The notes: a model not told the origin generated them from the letters alone. 64,000 nt of DNA from Chryseobacterium ginsenosidimutans (GCF_024807225.1 NZ_JANUCO010000001.1:2728001-2792000); one strand, 5' to 3'; shown: positions 10,622 through 18,781, numbered from the stretch's first letter. Numbers and translations: made by a program.

Positions 10622-10647
10622 TTAATACTTGATTTTTTCTTATTAAG

Positions 10648-10682
10648 GAAACCTTCAAGGTTTTTAAAACCTTGAAGGTTTC
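10648..10682. repeat. Perfect 17-bp inverted repeat between thiolase and dehydrogenase genes
   Basis: GAAACCTTCAAGGTTTT, one T, then its exact complement. The hairpin lies in the 73-bp gap inside the operon. There is a T run only on the + strand side (CGTTTTTATTTT), so for the minus-strand operon it is not a classical terminator. It may be an mRNA-processing or stability hairpin, or a dispersed repeat. Confidence 0.7.
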
Positions 10683-10694
10683 GTTTTTATTTTA

Positions 10695-11873
10695 TTATAA
10701 AAGTTCAAAAATTGAAGCAGCTCCTTGTCCTGTTCCCACACACATAGAAACCATTCCGTATTTGTTTCCGCGTTTTCTCATTTCGTCAAGAAGTTGAACG
10801 GTTAATTTCGTTCCGGTACATCCAAGTGGGTGACCCAAAGCGATAGCACCTCCATTGACATTTAGAATATCAGGATTTAAGTTTAATTCTTTTTTGATTG
10901 CAACAGATTGAGATGCAAATGCTTCGTTTAATTCGATTAATTCAATGTCTTTTAATTCTAAACCTGCCTGTTTTAAAGCCTTTGGAATGGCATAAATTGG
11001 TCCCATTCCCATAATTCTTGGCTCAAGACCTGCTGCTGCATAAGCTACTAATCTTGCTTGAGGTTCCAATCCTAATTCTTTTACCATTTCTTCACTCATT
11101 ACCATTACGAAAGCTGCTCCGTCACTCATTTGAGAAGAGTTTCCGGCTGTTACGCTTCCTCCATTGGCGAAAACTGGTGTAAGTTTAGCCAAACCTGTTA
11201 AAGAAGTATCAGCTCTTGGACCTTCATCTACTGAAAAATCAAACTTTTTAGTCTGCATTTTTTGGTTTTCATCCAGGAAATTATATTCAACAGGAATCGG
11301 AACAATCTGGTTGGCAAATTTACCTTCCTGATTGGCTTTTAAAGCCTTCATATGAGATTCAAAAGCGAACTGATCTTGTTCTTCTCTTGTGATATTATAT
11401 TGTTTAGCAACTTCTTCCGCAGTGTAACCCATTCCCCAATAATAATCAGGGTTTGTTTTTGCAATTTCCGTTTCAGGAACTGGTTTGTAACCACCCATCG
11501 GAATGTAAGACATTGATTCTGTACCTCCTGCAATGATACAATCAGCCATTCCTGCCTGAATTTTTGCAGAAGCAATCGCAATCGCCTCACTTCCGGATGC
11601 ACAATATCTGTTAACCGTAACTCCGGGAACTTTATCCGTATTTAATCCCATTAAAGAAATTAAACGGGCAACATTTAAGCCTTGTTCGGCTTCCGGCATT
11701 GCGTTTCCCACGATAAGGTCGTCGATTCTGTTTTTGTCTAATTGCGGAAGTTCAGCCATTAATTTTTCAATTACTGTTGCCGCCATTACATCGGGTCTTG
11801 TGAATCTTAAACTTCCTTTTGGAGCTTTTCCAACGGCAGTTCTGAACCCTTTTACTATATATGCTGTTTTCAT
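10695..11873 (-). CDS. fadA: Acetyl-CoA C-acyltransferase (3-ketoacyl-CoA thiolase)
   Basis: 392 residues, full length. It cleaves 3-ketoacyl-CoA with CoA to acetyl-CoA and a shortened acyl-CoA. The nucleophile Cys91 lies in VNRYCASGSEA, His348 in GHPLGCTG and the second Cys378 in CVGTGQG, so the active site is complete. The gene sits between the transposase insertion upstream and the acyl-CoA dehydrogenase downstream. A degradative FadA-type role is inferred from that company; the sequence alone would also fit a biosynthetic acetyl-CoA acetyltransferase. Confidence 0.92.
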   Translation of the reverse strand: MKTAYIVKGFRTAVGKAPKGSLRFTRPDVMAATVIEKLMAELPQLDKNRIDDLIVGNAMPEAEQGLNVARLISLMGLNTDKVPGVTVNRYCASGSEAIAIASAKIQAGMADCIIAGGTESMSYIPMGGYKPVPETEIAKTNPDYYWGMGYTAEEVAKQYNITREEQDQFAFESHMKALKANQEGKFANQIVPIPVEYNFLDENQKMQTKKFDFSVDEGPRADTSLTGLAKLTPVFANGGSVTAGNSSQMSDGAAFVMVMSEEMVKELGLEPQARLVAYAAAGLEPRIMGMGPIYAIPKALKQAGLELKDIELIELNEAFASQSVAIKKELNLNPDILNVNGGAIALGHPLGCTGTKLTVQLLDEMRKRGNKYGMVSMCVGTGQGAASIFELL

Positions 11874-11911
11874 ATTTTTTATTGATTAATATTATTTTCT
11901 GAGAGTTTTTT

Positions 11912-11923
11912 GCCTCGTAGAGG
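11912..11923. repeat. REP-like hairpin 1, left of the transposase
   Basis: GCCTCGTAGAGG folds into CCTC-GTA-GAGG and is followed by TAAACTGTTCATAG, a diverged form of the GACCTGTTA tail of the other three units. It lies between the thiolase start and the transposase end. Confidence 0.6.
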
Positions 11924-11960
11924 TAAACTGTTCATAGCTATTTGTTTGTTTTTGCTTTGC

Positions 11961-11985
11961 GGAGCTCCGTAGGAGCGACCTGTTA
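11961..11985. repeat. REP-like hairpin 2, overlapping the transposase stop codon
   Basis: The hairpin GCTCC-GTA-GGAGC is followed by GACCTGTTA; the last three bases are the reverse complement of the transposase stop codon. The unit recurs in opposite orientation at 12521-12545. Confidence 0.8.
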
Positions 11986-12447
11986 ATTTTCAATCCATTC
12001 AAATAAATATTTTGAATCATATTCAATTTCAAATTTTTCCATAAAATCTAAATATTCTTCTTTGAATGTTTTCTTTTTGTGATGTTCTTCTTGGTTTAAA
12101 ATATACTTTACAACCGAATCAACACTGCTTTTGGAATAAGAGAATGCGCCATATCCTTCTTGCCAATTGAATTTTCCTTTTATCCAACCTTTCTCATTAA
12201 TAAATTTTGAAGAACCGGCTTTGATGTCTCTTACTAAGTCTGAAATTGAAATAACTGGACCCATACTTACAAGAATATGAACGTGATCCGGCATTGCAAA
12301 AACTGCGAATAATTTTTGATTTCTATTGGATACAATACCTGTAATAAATTTATGTAATTCTTCTCTGTTCTCTTTTGAAATCAGGTTTTGTCTTCCTTTG
12401 ACAGCGAAAACAATTTGAATATAAATTTGTGTGTATGTGTTTGCCAT
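11983..12447 (-). mobile_element. REP-associated tyrosine transposase (IS200/IS605-like Y1 family)
   Basis: 154-residue single-strand transposase of the HUH/Y1 type. The histidine pair is in PDHVHILV (His55, His57) and the likely nucleophile is Tyr115 in the tract YILNQEEHH; GKFNWQEGYGAFSYS is typical of the RAYT branch. RAYTs are thought to process or spread nearby REP palindromes. Four REP-like hairpins with a GACCTGTTA-type tail lie around it, two on each side. The unit occupies the 675 bp between the FadB-like gene and the thiolase gene, so it splits a beta-oxidation operon, yet it reads in the operon direction and lacks an obvious terminator. The reading frame is intact. Confidence 0.88.
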
Positions 12448-12472
12448 AAAAATTAACGTGGTCGTCTATTAT

Positions 12473-12493
12473 CAGGTCGCCTCTACGAGGCTC
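12473..12493. repeat. REP-like hairpin 3, upstream of the transposase start
   Basis: On the minus strand it reads GAGCCTCGTAGAGGCGACCT, a hairpin GCCTC-GTA-GAGGC with the GACCTGATA tail. It is 26 bp before the transposase ATG and inverted relative to hairpin 1. Confidence 0.7.
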
Positions 12494-12520
12494 TAAAAAA
12501 TTCGCTAATCGTTCTGCTAT

Positions 12521-12545
12521 TAACAGTTCGCTCCTACGGAGCTCC
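12521..12545. repeat. REP-like hairpin 4, abutting the FadB-like stop codon
   Basis: On the minus strand a GGAGCTCCGTAGGAGCG hairpin is followed by AACTGTTA. It is the inverted copy of hairpin 2 with one base changed in the tail, and ends 3 bp from the stop codon (12549-12551) of the upstream operon gene. Confidence 0.8.
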
Positions 12546-12548
12546 CTA

Positions 12549-14943
12549 TTAGTTTCTCAAAGGTTTTCCGTTTTGCAACATGTACTGAATTCTTTCCAAT
12601 GTTTTTCTTTCACCACAAAGCTGTAAGAAAGTTTCTCTTTCAAGATTCAATAGGTATTGTTCAGTTACGATTGTTGGTTCAGAAAGATTTCCACCGACCA
12701 TTACGTTGGCTAACTTATCTGCAATTTTCTTGTCGTGTGCAGAGATGAAATTTCCTGTTAACATTTGATCGGTTCCAACGTAGAACATTCCCAAAGCATC
12801 TTTACCAAGAACTTTTACCTTTTGTTCGATCGGTTGAGTATAACCTTGTTCAGCCAATAATTTTGCAATCTTTTTAGCTTCTGCGATCTGTCTGTTTTTG
12901 CTTACGGAAACGATATCTTTTCCTTTTTCAAGAATTCCCATATCGTAGGCTTCATAAGCGGAAGTTGCTACTTTACCCATTGCGATATTCATGAAAGCTT
13001 CACGAAGCCTGTTGTTTTTAACATCATCACTGTGGAATTCTCTTGAAGTTCTCAACGTCAATTCTTTCGTACCACCACCACCAGGAATTACACCAACTCC
13101 AGTTTCAACCAATCCGATGTAAGTTTCTGCTGCTGCGACAACTCTGTCGGCGTGCATGGTCATTTCACAACCACCACCAAGCGTCATTCCGTGAGGAGCA
13201 ACAACTACAGGAATAGAAGAATAACGAACTCTCATCATTGATTTTTGGAAATAAGCGATTGCCATATTCAAATCATCCCAATCCTGTTCGATTGCCATCA
13301 TCAAGATCATCGCTAAATTTGCTCCAACAGAGAAATTTGTCCCTTGATTTCCGATTACTAATCCGTCATATTCTTTTTCAGCTAAATCAATCGCTCTGTT
13401 TAATCCATCTAAAACTTCGCCACCTAAAGAATTCATTTTAGAACGAATTTCGAAGTTGATAATTCCGTCACCTAAATCTTCAATCGAAGCTCCCGAATTA
13501 CTCCAAAGCGTTTTGTTTTTTCTGATATTATCTAAAATAATGAAAGCATCCTGACCCGGAATTTTGTTGTATTCTCCTGAGTTTTTATCAACGAAAATAG
13601 TTTGTCCTTCATCATTAACTTTATAGAAAGTCTCTACATTTTTTACCCAGTCTGAAACTTCGTAACCGGAATCTTTAGCCAATTCAATACCTTTTTGAAC
13701 GCCAACAGCATCCCAGATTTCAAATGGACCGTTTTCCCAACCGAAACCTGCTCTCATGGCATCATCGATTTTATAAACTTCATCAGAAATTTCAGGAACT
13801 TTATGCGAAACATAGGCGAATAATGCTCCTAACGATTTTCTGTAAAGCTCGCCGGCTTTATCTTTTCCACCAATTAAGACTTTGAATCTGTCAATTGGTT
13901 TATCAATATTTTTAGTTAATTCTAACGTCGGGAAAGAAGATTTTCCTTGAAGTTCATATTCTAAAGTATCAAGATTTAATCCGTGAATTTCAGATTTTCC
14001 TTCTGCATTTTTCACTTTTTTATAGAAACCTTGCTCCGTTTTTGAACCTAACCATTTATTATCAACCATTTTCTGGATGTAACTTGGAAGGGCAAAAACA
14101 TCATTGAAATTATTAGCTTCAACACCGCTGTTACGAACGCCATTCGCAACCATCACCAAAGTATCCAAACCAACAACATCAGCAGTTTCTGAACGTCGCA
14201 GATTTTGGACGACCGATTATCGGACCTGTCAATTTATCAACTTCAGAAACAGTTAATCCTAATTTCTGAACGTTATGAAGTAAGTCCATCATTGAGAAAA
14301 CTCCGATTCTGTTGGCAATAAATGCAGGAGTATCTTTTGCTAAAACTGTTGTTTTACCTAAGAATTTTGCTCCATAATTCATATAGAAATCAATAATTTC
14401 CGAATTTGTATCAGTTGTTGGAATAATCTCTAAAAGAGGAAGATATCTTACAGGATTAAAGAAATGCGTTCCTGCAAAATAATGTTTAAAATCATCACTC
14501 CTTCCTTCCACCAACATATTAATCGGAATTCCGGAAGTGTTTGAAGAAACTAAAGTTCCTGGTTTTCTGAACTGTTCTATTTTTTCGTAAACCGATTTTT
14601 TGATGTCAAGTCTTTCAACCACAACCTCAATAATCCAGTCTGTATTTTTTATTTTTGGTAAATCATCATCAAAATTTCCAACCTTAATTCTATCTGCGAA
14701 TTTCGGAGAATAGAGTAGAGCCGGACTTGCTTTTTTAAGTTTTTCAAAGTTTTCAGAAGCGATTCTGTTTCTTACCGCTTTGTCATCTTTGGTCAAACCT
14801 TTTTTCTGTTCTGCTTCAGTTAATTCAAAAGGCACGATATCCAAAAGCGAAACTTCTACGCCAATATTAGCGAAGTGAGCCGCAATACCGCTTCCCATGA
14901 TTCCTGAACCAAGAACTGTAACGTGTTTGATTCTTCTTTTCAT
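12549..14943 (-). CDS. 3-hydroxyacyl-CoA dehydrogenase / enoyl-CoA hydratase fusion, FadB-like (frameshifted)
   Basis: Two-domain beta-oxidation enzyme that hydrates enoyl-CoA and oxidises 3-hydroxyacyl-CoA with NAD. Order is dehydrogenase first (Rossmann GSGIMGSG at residues 12-19, then FFNPVRYLPLLEI and NRIGVF), then a hydratase/crotonase domain (NQGTNFSVGANL, GGGCEMTMHADR, ETGVGVIPGGGG) at the C-terminus, the reverse of E. coli FadB. The N-terminal frame stops after GRPKSATFRNC; removing one base from TTT at 14186-14188 gives GRPKSATFRTADVVGLDTL and 797 residues, the usual length in flavobacteria. It is the first enzyme gene after the MarR regulator, 21 bp downstream of it. The rebuilt gene looks functional. 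Confidence 0.93.
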
Positions 14944-14964
14944 TTGATTTATAGATTTGTTATA

Positions 14965-15417
14965 TTATTTTTTATTATTTAAATCGACCGCAATTTTCAT
15001 GATTTCGACCATGACTTCTTTGAAAGTATCCAGTTTTTCGGGAGAGATTTTTTCCATCACTCTTTTGTTGAAGTTGACGACAACTTCTTTAGACATGTTT
15101 CTGGAATTCAAACCTTTATCGGTGAGTTTTATGATCACTTCACGTTTATCCGTCGTCGTTTTTTCCTTATAGATATATCCGTTATCTTCAAGAAGTTTGA
15201 TTATTCTTGTTAATGAAGTCGGTTCGATAGCCATTTTGGGGCCTAAATTCGTACTTCTTGTCCCTTCTTTTGGGTCAATTTTAAGAAGAGTAAGCGCCTG
15301 AACAGCTGTGGAATCATGTTCCTGAGCAAGATCTGTATACATTTTAGAAACAGCCAACCAAGTCTGCTTTAAAATGAGATCTACATTTTCTATTTTGTCT
15401 TTATTGTTGTCCATCAT
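14965..15417 (-). CDS. MarR-family regulator of the beta-oxidation operon
   Basis: 150 residues with the MarR winged helix: the recognition-helix region TSLTRIIKLLEDNGYIYKEK and the wing TTDKREVIIKLTDKG. ATG codons at 15415 and 15412 are both possible starts. It heads the fatty-acid degradation operon. Its own promoter (-7 box 15439-15446) carries a near-palindrome in the spacer and a perfect copy 83 bp further upstream, which suggests autorepression relieved by an acyl-CoA or fatty acid; the ligand is inference. Confidence 0.88.
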   Translation of the reverse strand: MMDNNKDKIENVDLILKQTWLAVSKMYTDLAQEHDSTAVQALTLLKIDPKEGTRSTNLGPKMAIEPTSLTRIIKLLEDNGYIYKEKTTTDKREVIIKLTDKGLNSRNMSKEVVVNFNKRVMEKISPEKLDTFKEVMVEIMKIAVDLNNKK

Positions 15418-15438
15418 ATTTGTGGAAATGGTTTAATT

Positions 15439-15446
15439 CAAATGTA
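15439..15446 (-). promoter_or_regulatory. -7 element of the MarR/beta-oxidation operon
   Basis: On the minus strand TACATTTG fits TAnnTTTG, 22 nt before the MarR ATG. The expected -33 to -7 spacer is filled by the palindrome at 15451-15470. Confidence 0.6.
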
Positions 15447-15450
15447 GTAA

Positions 15451-15470
15451 ATATTATGCATGCATAGTAT
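15451..15470. promoter_or_regulatory. MarR operator, promoter-proximal copy
   Basis: ATATTATGCATGCATAGTAT is a palindrome with one mismatched pair, placed directly upstream of the -7 box, where a bound dimer would block RNA polymerase. It matches 19 of 20 bases of the distal copy at 15534-15553. Confidence 0.75.
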
Positions 15471-15533
15471 TTATTAACGTTAAAATTTGTTAACAATTTG
15501 ATAGTAAGGTGGTTAAATTGTATGATTAGCATA

Positions 15534-15553
15534 ATACTATGCATGCATAGTAT
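15534..15553. promoter_or_regulatory. MarR operator, distal copy (perfect 20-bp palindrome)
   Basis: ATACTATGCATGCATAGTAT is a perfect palindrome, centre to centre 83 bp from the proximal copy, or about eight helical turns, which would allow dimer-dimer contact by looping. It lies between the divergent MarR promoter and the 3' end of the ABC ATPase gene. Confidence 0.75.
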
Positions 15554-15579
15554 ATGAAGTCAATAAAGAAAAACGTGTA

Positions 15580-16503
15580 TTAGTAAATGGTTTTCACGAA
15601 ATTAACTATTTCTTCGAAGGATTCGCATTGCTGTTTGAAGGAATCATTAGAAATAACCCAAAAGTTGTTCTGAAACTCAAAATTGAGTGAAGAAAGGTCT
15701 TTTTGGAAGTTTTTTTGAAGCAAAGAATAGAGCATTTCCTTATAAAAATCCGGCGCAGTGATTTTTGGCGCGATAAATTGATCGTTAATTTGAAACAAAG
15801 AGGCATTCGTTAATTCCTCATGCTGAAGCAAAACATCTTCCACAATTCCCGAATACAGATGAGAATCTTTTACATACCATATTTTATCCGCAAACTCTTT
15901 TGCCAAACGCCAATCGTGAGACGAAAAAAGAATCAGCTTATTTTGTTCTTTAGCTAATTTTCTAAGCGTTTTTAAGATGATAATTTTATTCTTCTCATCT
16001 AAATGTGTCGTCGGTTCATCAAGAATAATGATGGGAGAATTTTGGGTTAAAGCTCGACCGATAAATGCTTTCTGAAGGTTTCCGTCTGAAAGATTCCTTA
16101 ATAAAGTATGTTTGTATTGATCTAAGGCTAATTCTGTAATAATCTCCGAAACCTCTTCTCTATCCTCTTTTTTAAGCTCAAAATAGAAAGGATAATAAAT
16201 GTATTTCCCCAAAGAAATAAGATCTTCAACTGTATAATTCTGCGGAATAATCGATTTTGAAAAAACAACCGCAATGTTTTCTGCAATTTCTTTAACGGAA
16301 AGAGTTTTTATATTTTTATGATTAATAGAAATTTCTCCCCTTAATAAAGGAATCTGATGTAAAATAGATTTGATTAAAGTGGTTTTTCCGACACCGTTGT
16401 TACCAATTAACAGGCATACATCGCCTAAATTCAAATTTGCATTAGTATTTGAAATTAAGGTTTTATTGTAGCCTATGTTTGCTTGGTTGATTTGTAGGTG
16501 CAT
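15580..16503 (-). CDS. ABC importer ATPase, FecE/BtuD-like
   Basis: 307 residues. Walker A GNNGVGKTT is at 34-42, signature LSDGN at 138-142 (canonical LSGGQ), Walker B IIILDEP at 158-164 and the switch His in FSSHDW. The family energises uptake of iron chelates, haem or cobalamin through FecCD permeases, and the partner permease lies upstream on the same strand. About 90 C-terminal residues after the ATPase core are unusual and unassigned. The ATG is only 2 nt from the repeat that begins the GxxExxY cassette, so transcription must now cross that cassette or start in it. Confidence 0.85.
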   Translation of the reverse strand: MHLQINQANIGYNKTLISNTNANLNLGDVCLLIGNNGVGKTTLIKSILHQIPLLRGEISINHKNIKTLSVKEIAENIAVVFSKSIIPQNYTVEDLISLGKYIYYPFYFELKKEDREEVSEIITELALDQYKHTLLRNLSDGNLQKAFIGRALTQNSPIIILDEPTTHLDEKNKIIILKTLRKLAKEQNKLILFSSHDWRLAKEFADKIWYVKDSHLYSGIVEDVLLQHEELTNASLFQINDQFIAPKITAPDFYKEMLYSLLQKNFQKDLSSLNFEFQNNFWVISNDSFKQQCESFEEIVNFVKTIY

Positions 16504-16506
16504 TTC

Positions 16507-16585
16507 TTTGTTGGTTTTCGCAAAGGCGCAAAGTTTGTTTTACAAAAATAGTGTTTTAAGGCGCAAGGAATTTGACTTTGTCAAA
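16507..16585. repeat. Composite repeat, copy A (left border of GxxExxY cassette)
   Basis: Box 1 TTGGTTTTCGCAAAGGCG (unit 16507-16533), a spacer, box 2 TTTTAAGGCGCAAG, then a small hairpin TTTGAC-TTT-GTCAAA at 16571-16585. The same order occurs in copies B and C. It begins 4 nt from the ABC ATPase start codon. Confidence 0.8.
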
Positions 16586-16602
16586 TTTTTATACTGATTA
16601 AT

Positions 16603-16980
16603 TTATAAAAAATTTACAATCCTTGTCACTCCGTTTTTAAAGACATCCGATTGGAAATTTAATAATAATCCTAATTTACAGTTTGTCATTTTTAAATAAG
16701 TTAGAAGTTGAGCTTTATGAGTCGGATTAATGTAATCAACAGTTTTTATTTCCAAAATCAATTTACTTTCTACAATCATATCCAGTCTGAAAGCGTTTTC
16801 TATTCTTAATTCTTCATAGACAATTGGAAGCAGTTTTTGCTTTTCTACAAACAATCCTGTTTTTGTTAATTCATAAAACAGACATTCTTCATAAACATGC
16901 TCAAATAATCCGGCTCCGAGTTTTTTATGAATTTTTAATCCTGTCTCAAAGACAATCTTTGATAATTCGTTTTCTGTCAT
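16603..16980 (-). CDS. GxxExxY family protein
   Basis: 125 residues, full length for the family. The name-giving signature is GLFEHVY at residues 24-30. A possible PD-(D/E)xK-type nuclease site is Asp67 with Glu77-Ile-Lys79 (FRLDMIV...LEIKTV). The family is widespread in Bacteroidetes and planctomycetes and its function is not known; a nuclease fold has been suggested by the motif. The gene is bordered by direct repeats A and B with an inverted copy C, and the whole unit sits between the ATPase and permease genes of one transporter, which looks like an inserted cassette. Confidence 0.85.
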   Translation of the reverse strand: MTENELSKIVFETGLKIHKKLGAGLFEHVYEECLFYELTKTGLFVEKQKLLPIVYEELRIENAFRLDMIVESKLILEIKTVDYINPTHKAQLLTYLKMTNCKLGLLLNFQSDVFKNGVTRIVNFL

Positions 16981-17004
16981 TTGTGTTGTGTTTTTATTTT
17001 ATCC

Positions 17005-17081
17005 TTTGTTGGTTTTTCGCAAAGGCGCAAAGATTTCTAATTTTATGCTGTTTTTAAGGCGCAAGAAAATCAAAGATTTTC
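17005..17081. repeat. Composite repeat, copy B (upstream of the GxxExxY gene)
   Basis: Box 1 TTGGTTTTTCGCAAAGGCG, spacer, box 2 TTTTTAAGGCGCAAG, then the hairpin GAAAATC-AAA-GATTTTC at 17065-17081. It is in the same orientation as copy A and inverted relative to copy C. Confidence 0.8.
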
Positions 17082-17128
17082 AGCAAGTATTGTATTGCAT
17101 TAATTTTGTAATAATTTCGCGATCCTAA

Positions 17129-17208
17129 ATTTTATCAAAGATAAAATCCTTGCGCCTTAAAACGTAAACTATTTAATTAAACTTTGCGCCTTTGCGAAAA
17201 ACCAACAG
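17129..17208. repeat. Composite repeat, copy C (inverted, right border of cassette)
   Basis: Read on the minus strand it gives box 1 TTGGTTTTTCGCAAAGGCG, spacer, box 2 TTTTAAGGCGCAAGG, then the hairpin ATTTTATC-AAA-GATAAAAT (17129-17147 on the + strand). It ends on the base before the permease stop codon, so A to C fill exactly the gap between permease and ATPase. Confidence 0.8.
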
Positions 17209-18180
17209 CTAAACTTTATTCTGTTTCAAAAGCATCATCAAAATCACAGGAATTCCAAAGATAGAGCTTATCACATTTAAAGGGATTTGAGATTTTTCTG
17301 CGACGATTGAAAATAATAGCATCATCAACATTCCTAAAAACATATTTAAAATCCATTGTTGCCAAAGTTTTGCGGGATTGTAAATTAATCGACAAAAATG
17401 CGGAACAATAATTCCAATGAATAAAATAGGTCCTAAAAATGCTGTAACAGAAGCTGAAAGCAGGGAAGAAGCGACAATGATCAAAAGTTTTAATTGATTC
17501 AAATTAACACCCAGACTTTGTGCATATGAACTTCCCAATGAATTTCCAATCAAAGGTTTTATACTTTTAAAACAAATAAATAATCCGATTAAAACTAAAA
17601 TCGACAAAACGAAAATCTGATTTCTCGAAACCATATTATTCGCTCCGAAAGACCATAAAATATAATTTTTCAAGCTTTGATTTTCAGCGTAAAACTGAAG
17701 CAGAGAAACGATAGCTCCGGCAAAAGCTGAAACCAAAAAACCAAAAATAATTAAATAAGATTTGTCCTGAAACTTATTGGACATTGATAACAAAACCAGC
17801 ATCAAAAGCAAACTTCCAATGATTGATGATAAACTTAAAAGGCTGTTTTGGAGAAAATCAGGAAGCGAAATATTGTAGGAAAATAAAATATAAAAAGCGA
17901 CTGATAAACTTGCCACGGAAGTTATGCCCAGAATATCGGGTCCGGCTAAAGGATTCTGAAAATATTCCTGCATCAGAAAACCGGAAGTCGGAATGGAAAT
18001 TCCAGCCAAAAGCATTACCAAAACACGGTTTACACGAATTTCTGCAATCTGGCTGTTTGAAGAATCCTGAAAAAAATCAAGAAAATTTAAACTTAAAAAT
18101 CCTGTGTTTAGATTGATAAACGCAGTCAATACAATTGCGATCAATAAAACCAAACACAGGATTTTAAACTTATTCGACAT
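17209..18180 (-). CDS. FecCD-family ABC transporter permease
   Basis: 323 residues, strongly hydrophobic, with eight to ten membrane helices. The conserved FecCD region GPILFIGIIVPHFCRL and NSLGSSYAQSLG are present. It forms the channel for an iron-chelate, haem or corrinoid importer and pairs with the ATPase gene at 15580-16503, from which it is separated by the GxxExxY cassette. A TlpA-like lipoprotein gene precedes it by 15 bp. No periplasmic substrate-binding protein is encoded nearby. Confidence 0.88.
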   Translation of the reverse strand: MSNKFKILCLVLLIAIVLTAFINLNTGFLSLNFLDFFQDSSNSQIAEIRVNRVLVMLLAGISIPTSGFLMQEYFQNPLAGPDILGITSVASLSVAFYILFSYNISLPDFLQNSLLSLSSIIGSLLLMLVLLSMSNKFQDKSYLIIFGFLVSAFAGAIVSLLQFYAENQSLKNYILWSFGANNMVSRNQIFVLSILVLIGLFICFKSIKPLIGNSLGSSYAQSLGVNLNQLKLLIIVASSLLSASVTAFLGPILFIGIIVPHFCRLIYNPAKLWQQWILNMFLGMLMMLLFSIVAEKSQIPLNVISSIFGIPVILMMLLKQNKV

Positions 18181-18195
18181 TATAAAAGTCTAAGT

Positions 18196-18750
18196 TTATT
18201 TTAAAAGAGAATTAATTTTCTCATTAAGCTGTTCTGCACTGATCATACCTAAAGTTTCATCAGTTTTATCGCCTCTTCTCATGAATGTAAACGGAATTGC
18301 AGAACCTGTCCATTCTTTAAAATTAGTTTTGAAAAAATTCGCATCCAAAAGCTGGCTGTCCAAAAGAACGGTATGATCCTGAATTCCGTGTTCTGCCGTA
18401 AAGCGTGGAACTTCAGAATTCCAGATTTCTTTCTGGTCTAAACTTACGAACGTTATTTTTACAGGTTTTCCTTTTAATTCCGCTATTTTATCTTTGAAAT
18501 GTGGGATTTCCTTTACACAAGGACCGCACCATGTTGCAAAGAAATTGGTTACGTACAATGTGTCGTTCTTTTTATTTAAAATTTCTGACATGTTGTCTAG
18601 CGTAACTGCTTTCAAGGGAATCGCAGCAGAAGAAGTTTCAGGAGTTGAAACAGAATCTGTTACCGGAGTCTTTTCATTATTTGTCTGAGTTTCTTTTTTA
18701 CATCCCGCTAATGCAAATAGAACAAGCGTGGATAAAATTATCTTCTTCAT
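18196..18750 (-). CDS. TlpA/ResA-like thioredoxin lipoprotein
   Basis: 184 residues. The lipobox LAGC gives Cys17, then a Ser/Thr-rich linker (about 20-45) and a thioredoxin fold with the redox pair WCGPC (Cys75, Cys78) and a cis-Pro region SAIPFTF. The protein would be anchored in the periplasm and reduce disulfides in partner proteins. It is the first gene of the minus-strand run that continues into the FecCD permease. The link between the redox protein and the importer is only positional. Confidence 0.88.
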   Translation of the reverse strand: MKKIILSTLVLFALAGCKKETQTNNEKTPVTDSVSTPETSSAAIPLKAVTLDNMSEILNKKNDTLYVTNFFATWCGPCVKEIPHFKDKIAELKGKPVKITFVSLDQKEIWNSEVPRFTAEHGIQDHTVLLDSQLLDANFFKTNFKEWTGSAIPFTFMRRGDKTDETLGMISAEQLNEKINSLLK

Positions 18751-18764
18751 AATTATTTTTTATC

Positions 18765-18772
18765 TATTTTTG
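18765..18772 (+). promoter_or_regulatory. -7 element of the flavin/2Fe-2S reductase gene
   Basis: TATTTTTG fits TAnnTTTG and lies only 9 nt before the ATG at 18782, so the mRNA leader would be almost absent. Confidence 0.45.
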
Positions 18773-18781
18773 AATTGAAGT

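Noticed and set aside
16507..17208. CRISPR array
   Set aside because: There are only three units, in mixed orientation, with a gene between two of them and no regular spacers.
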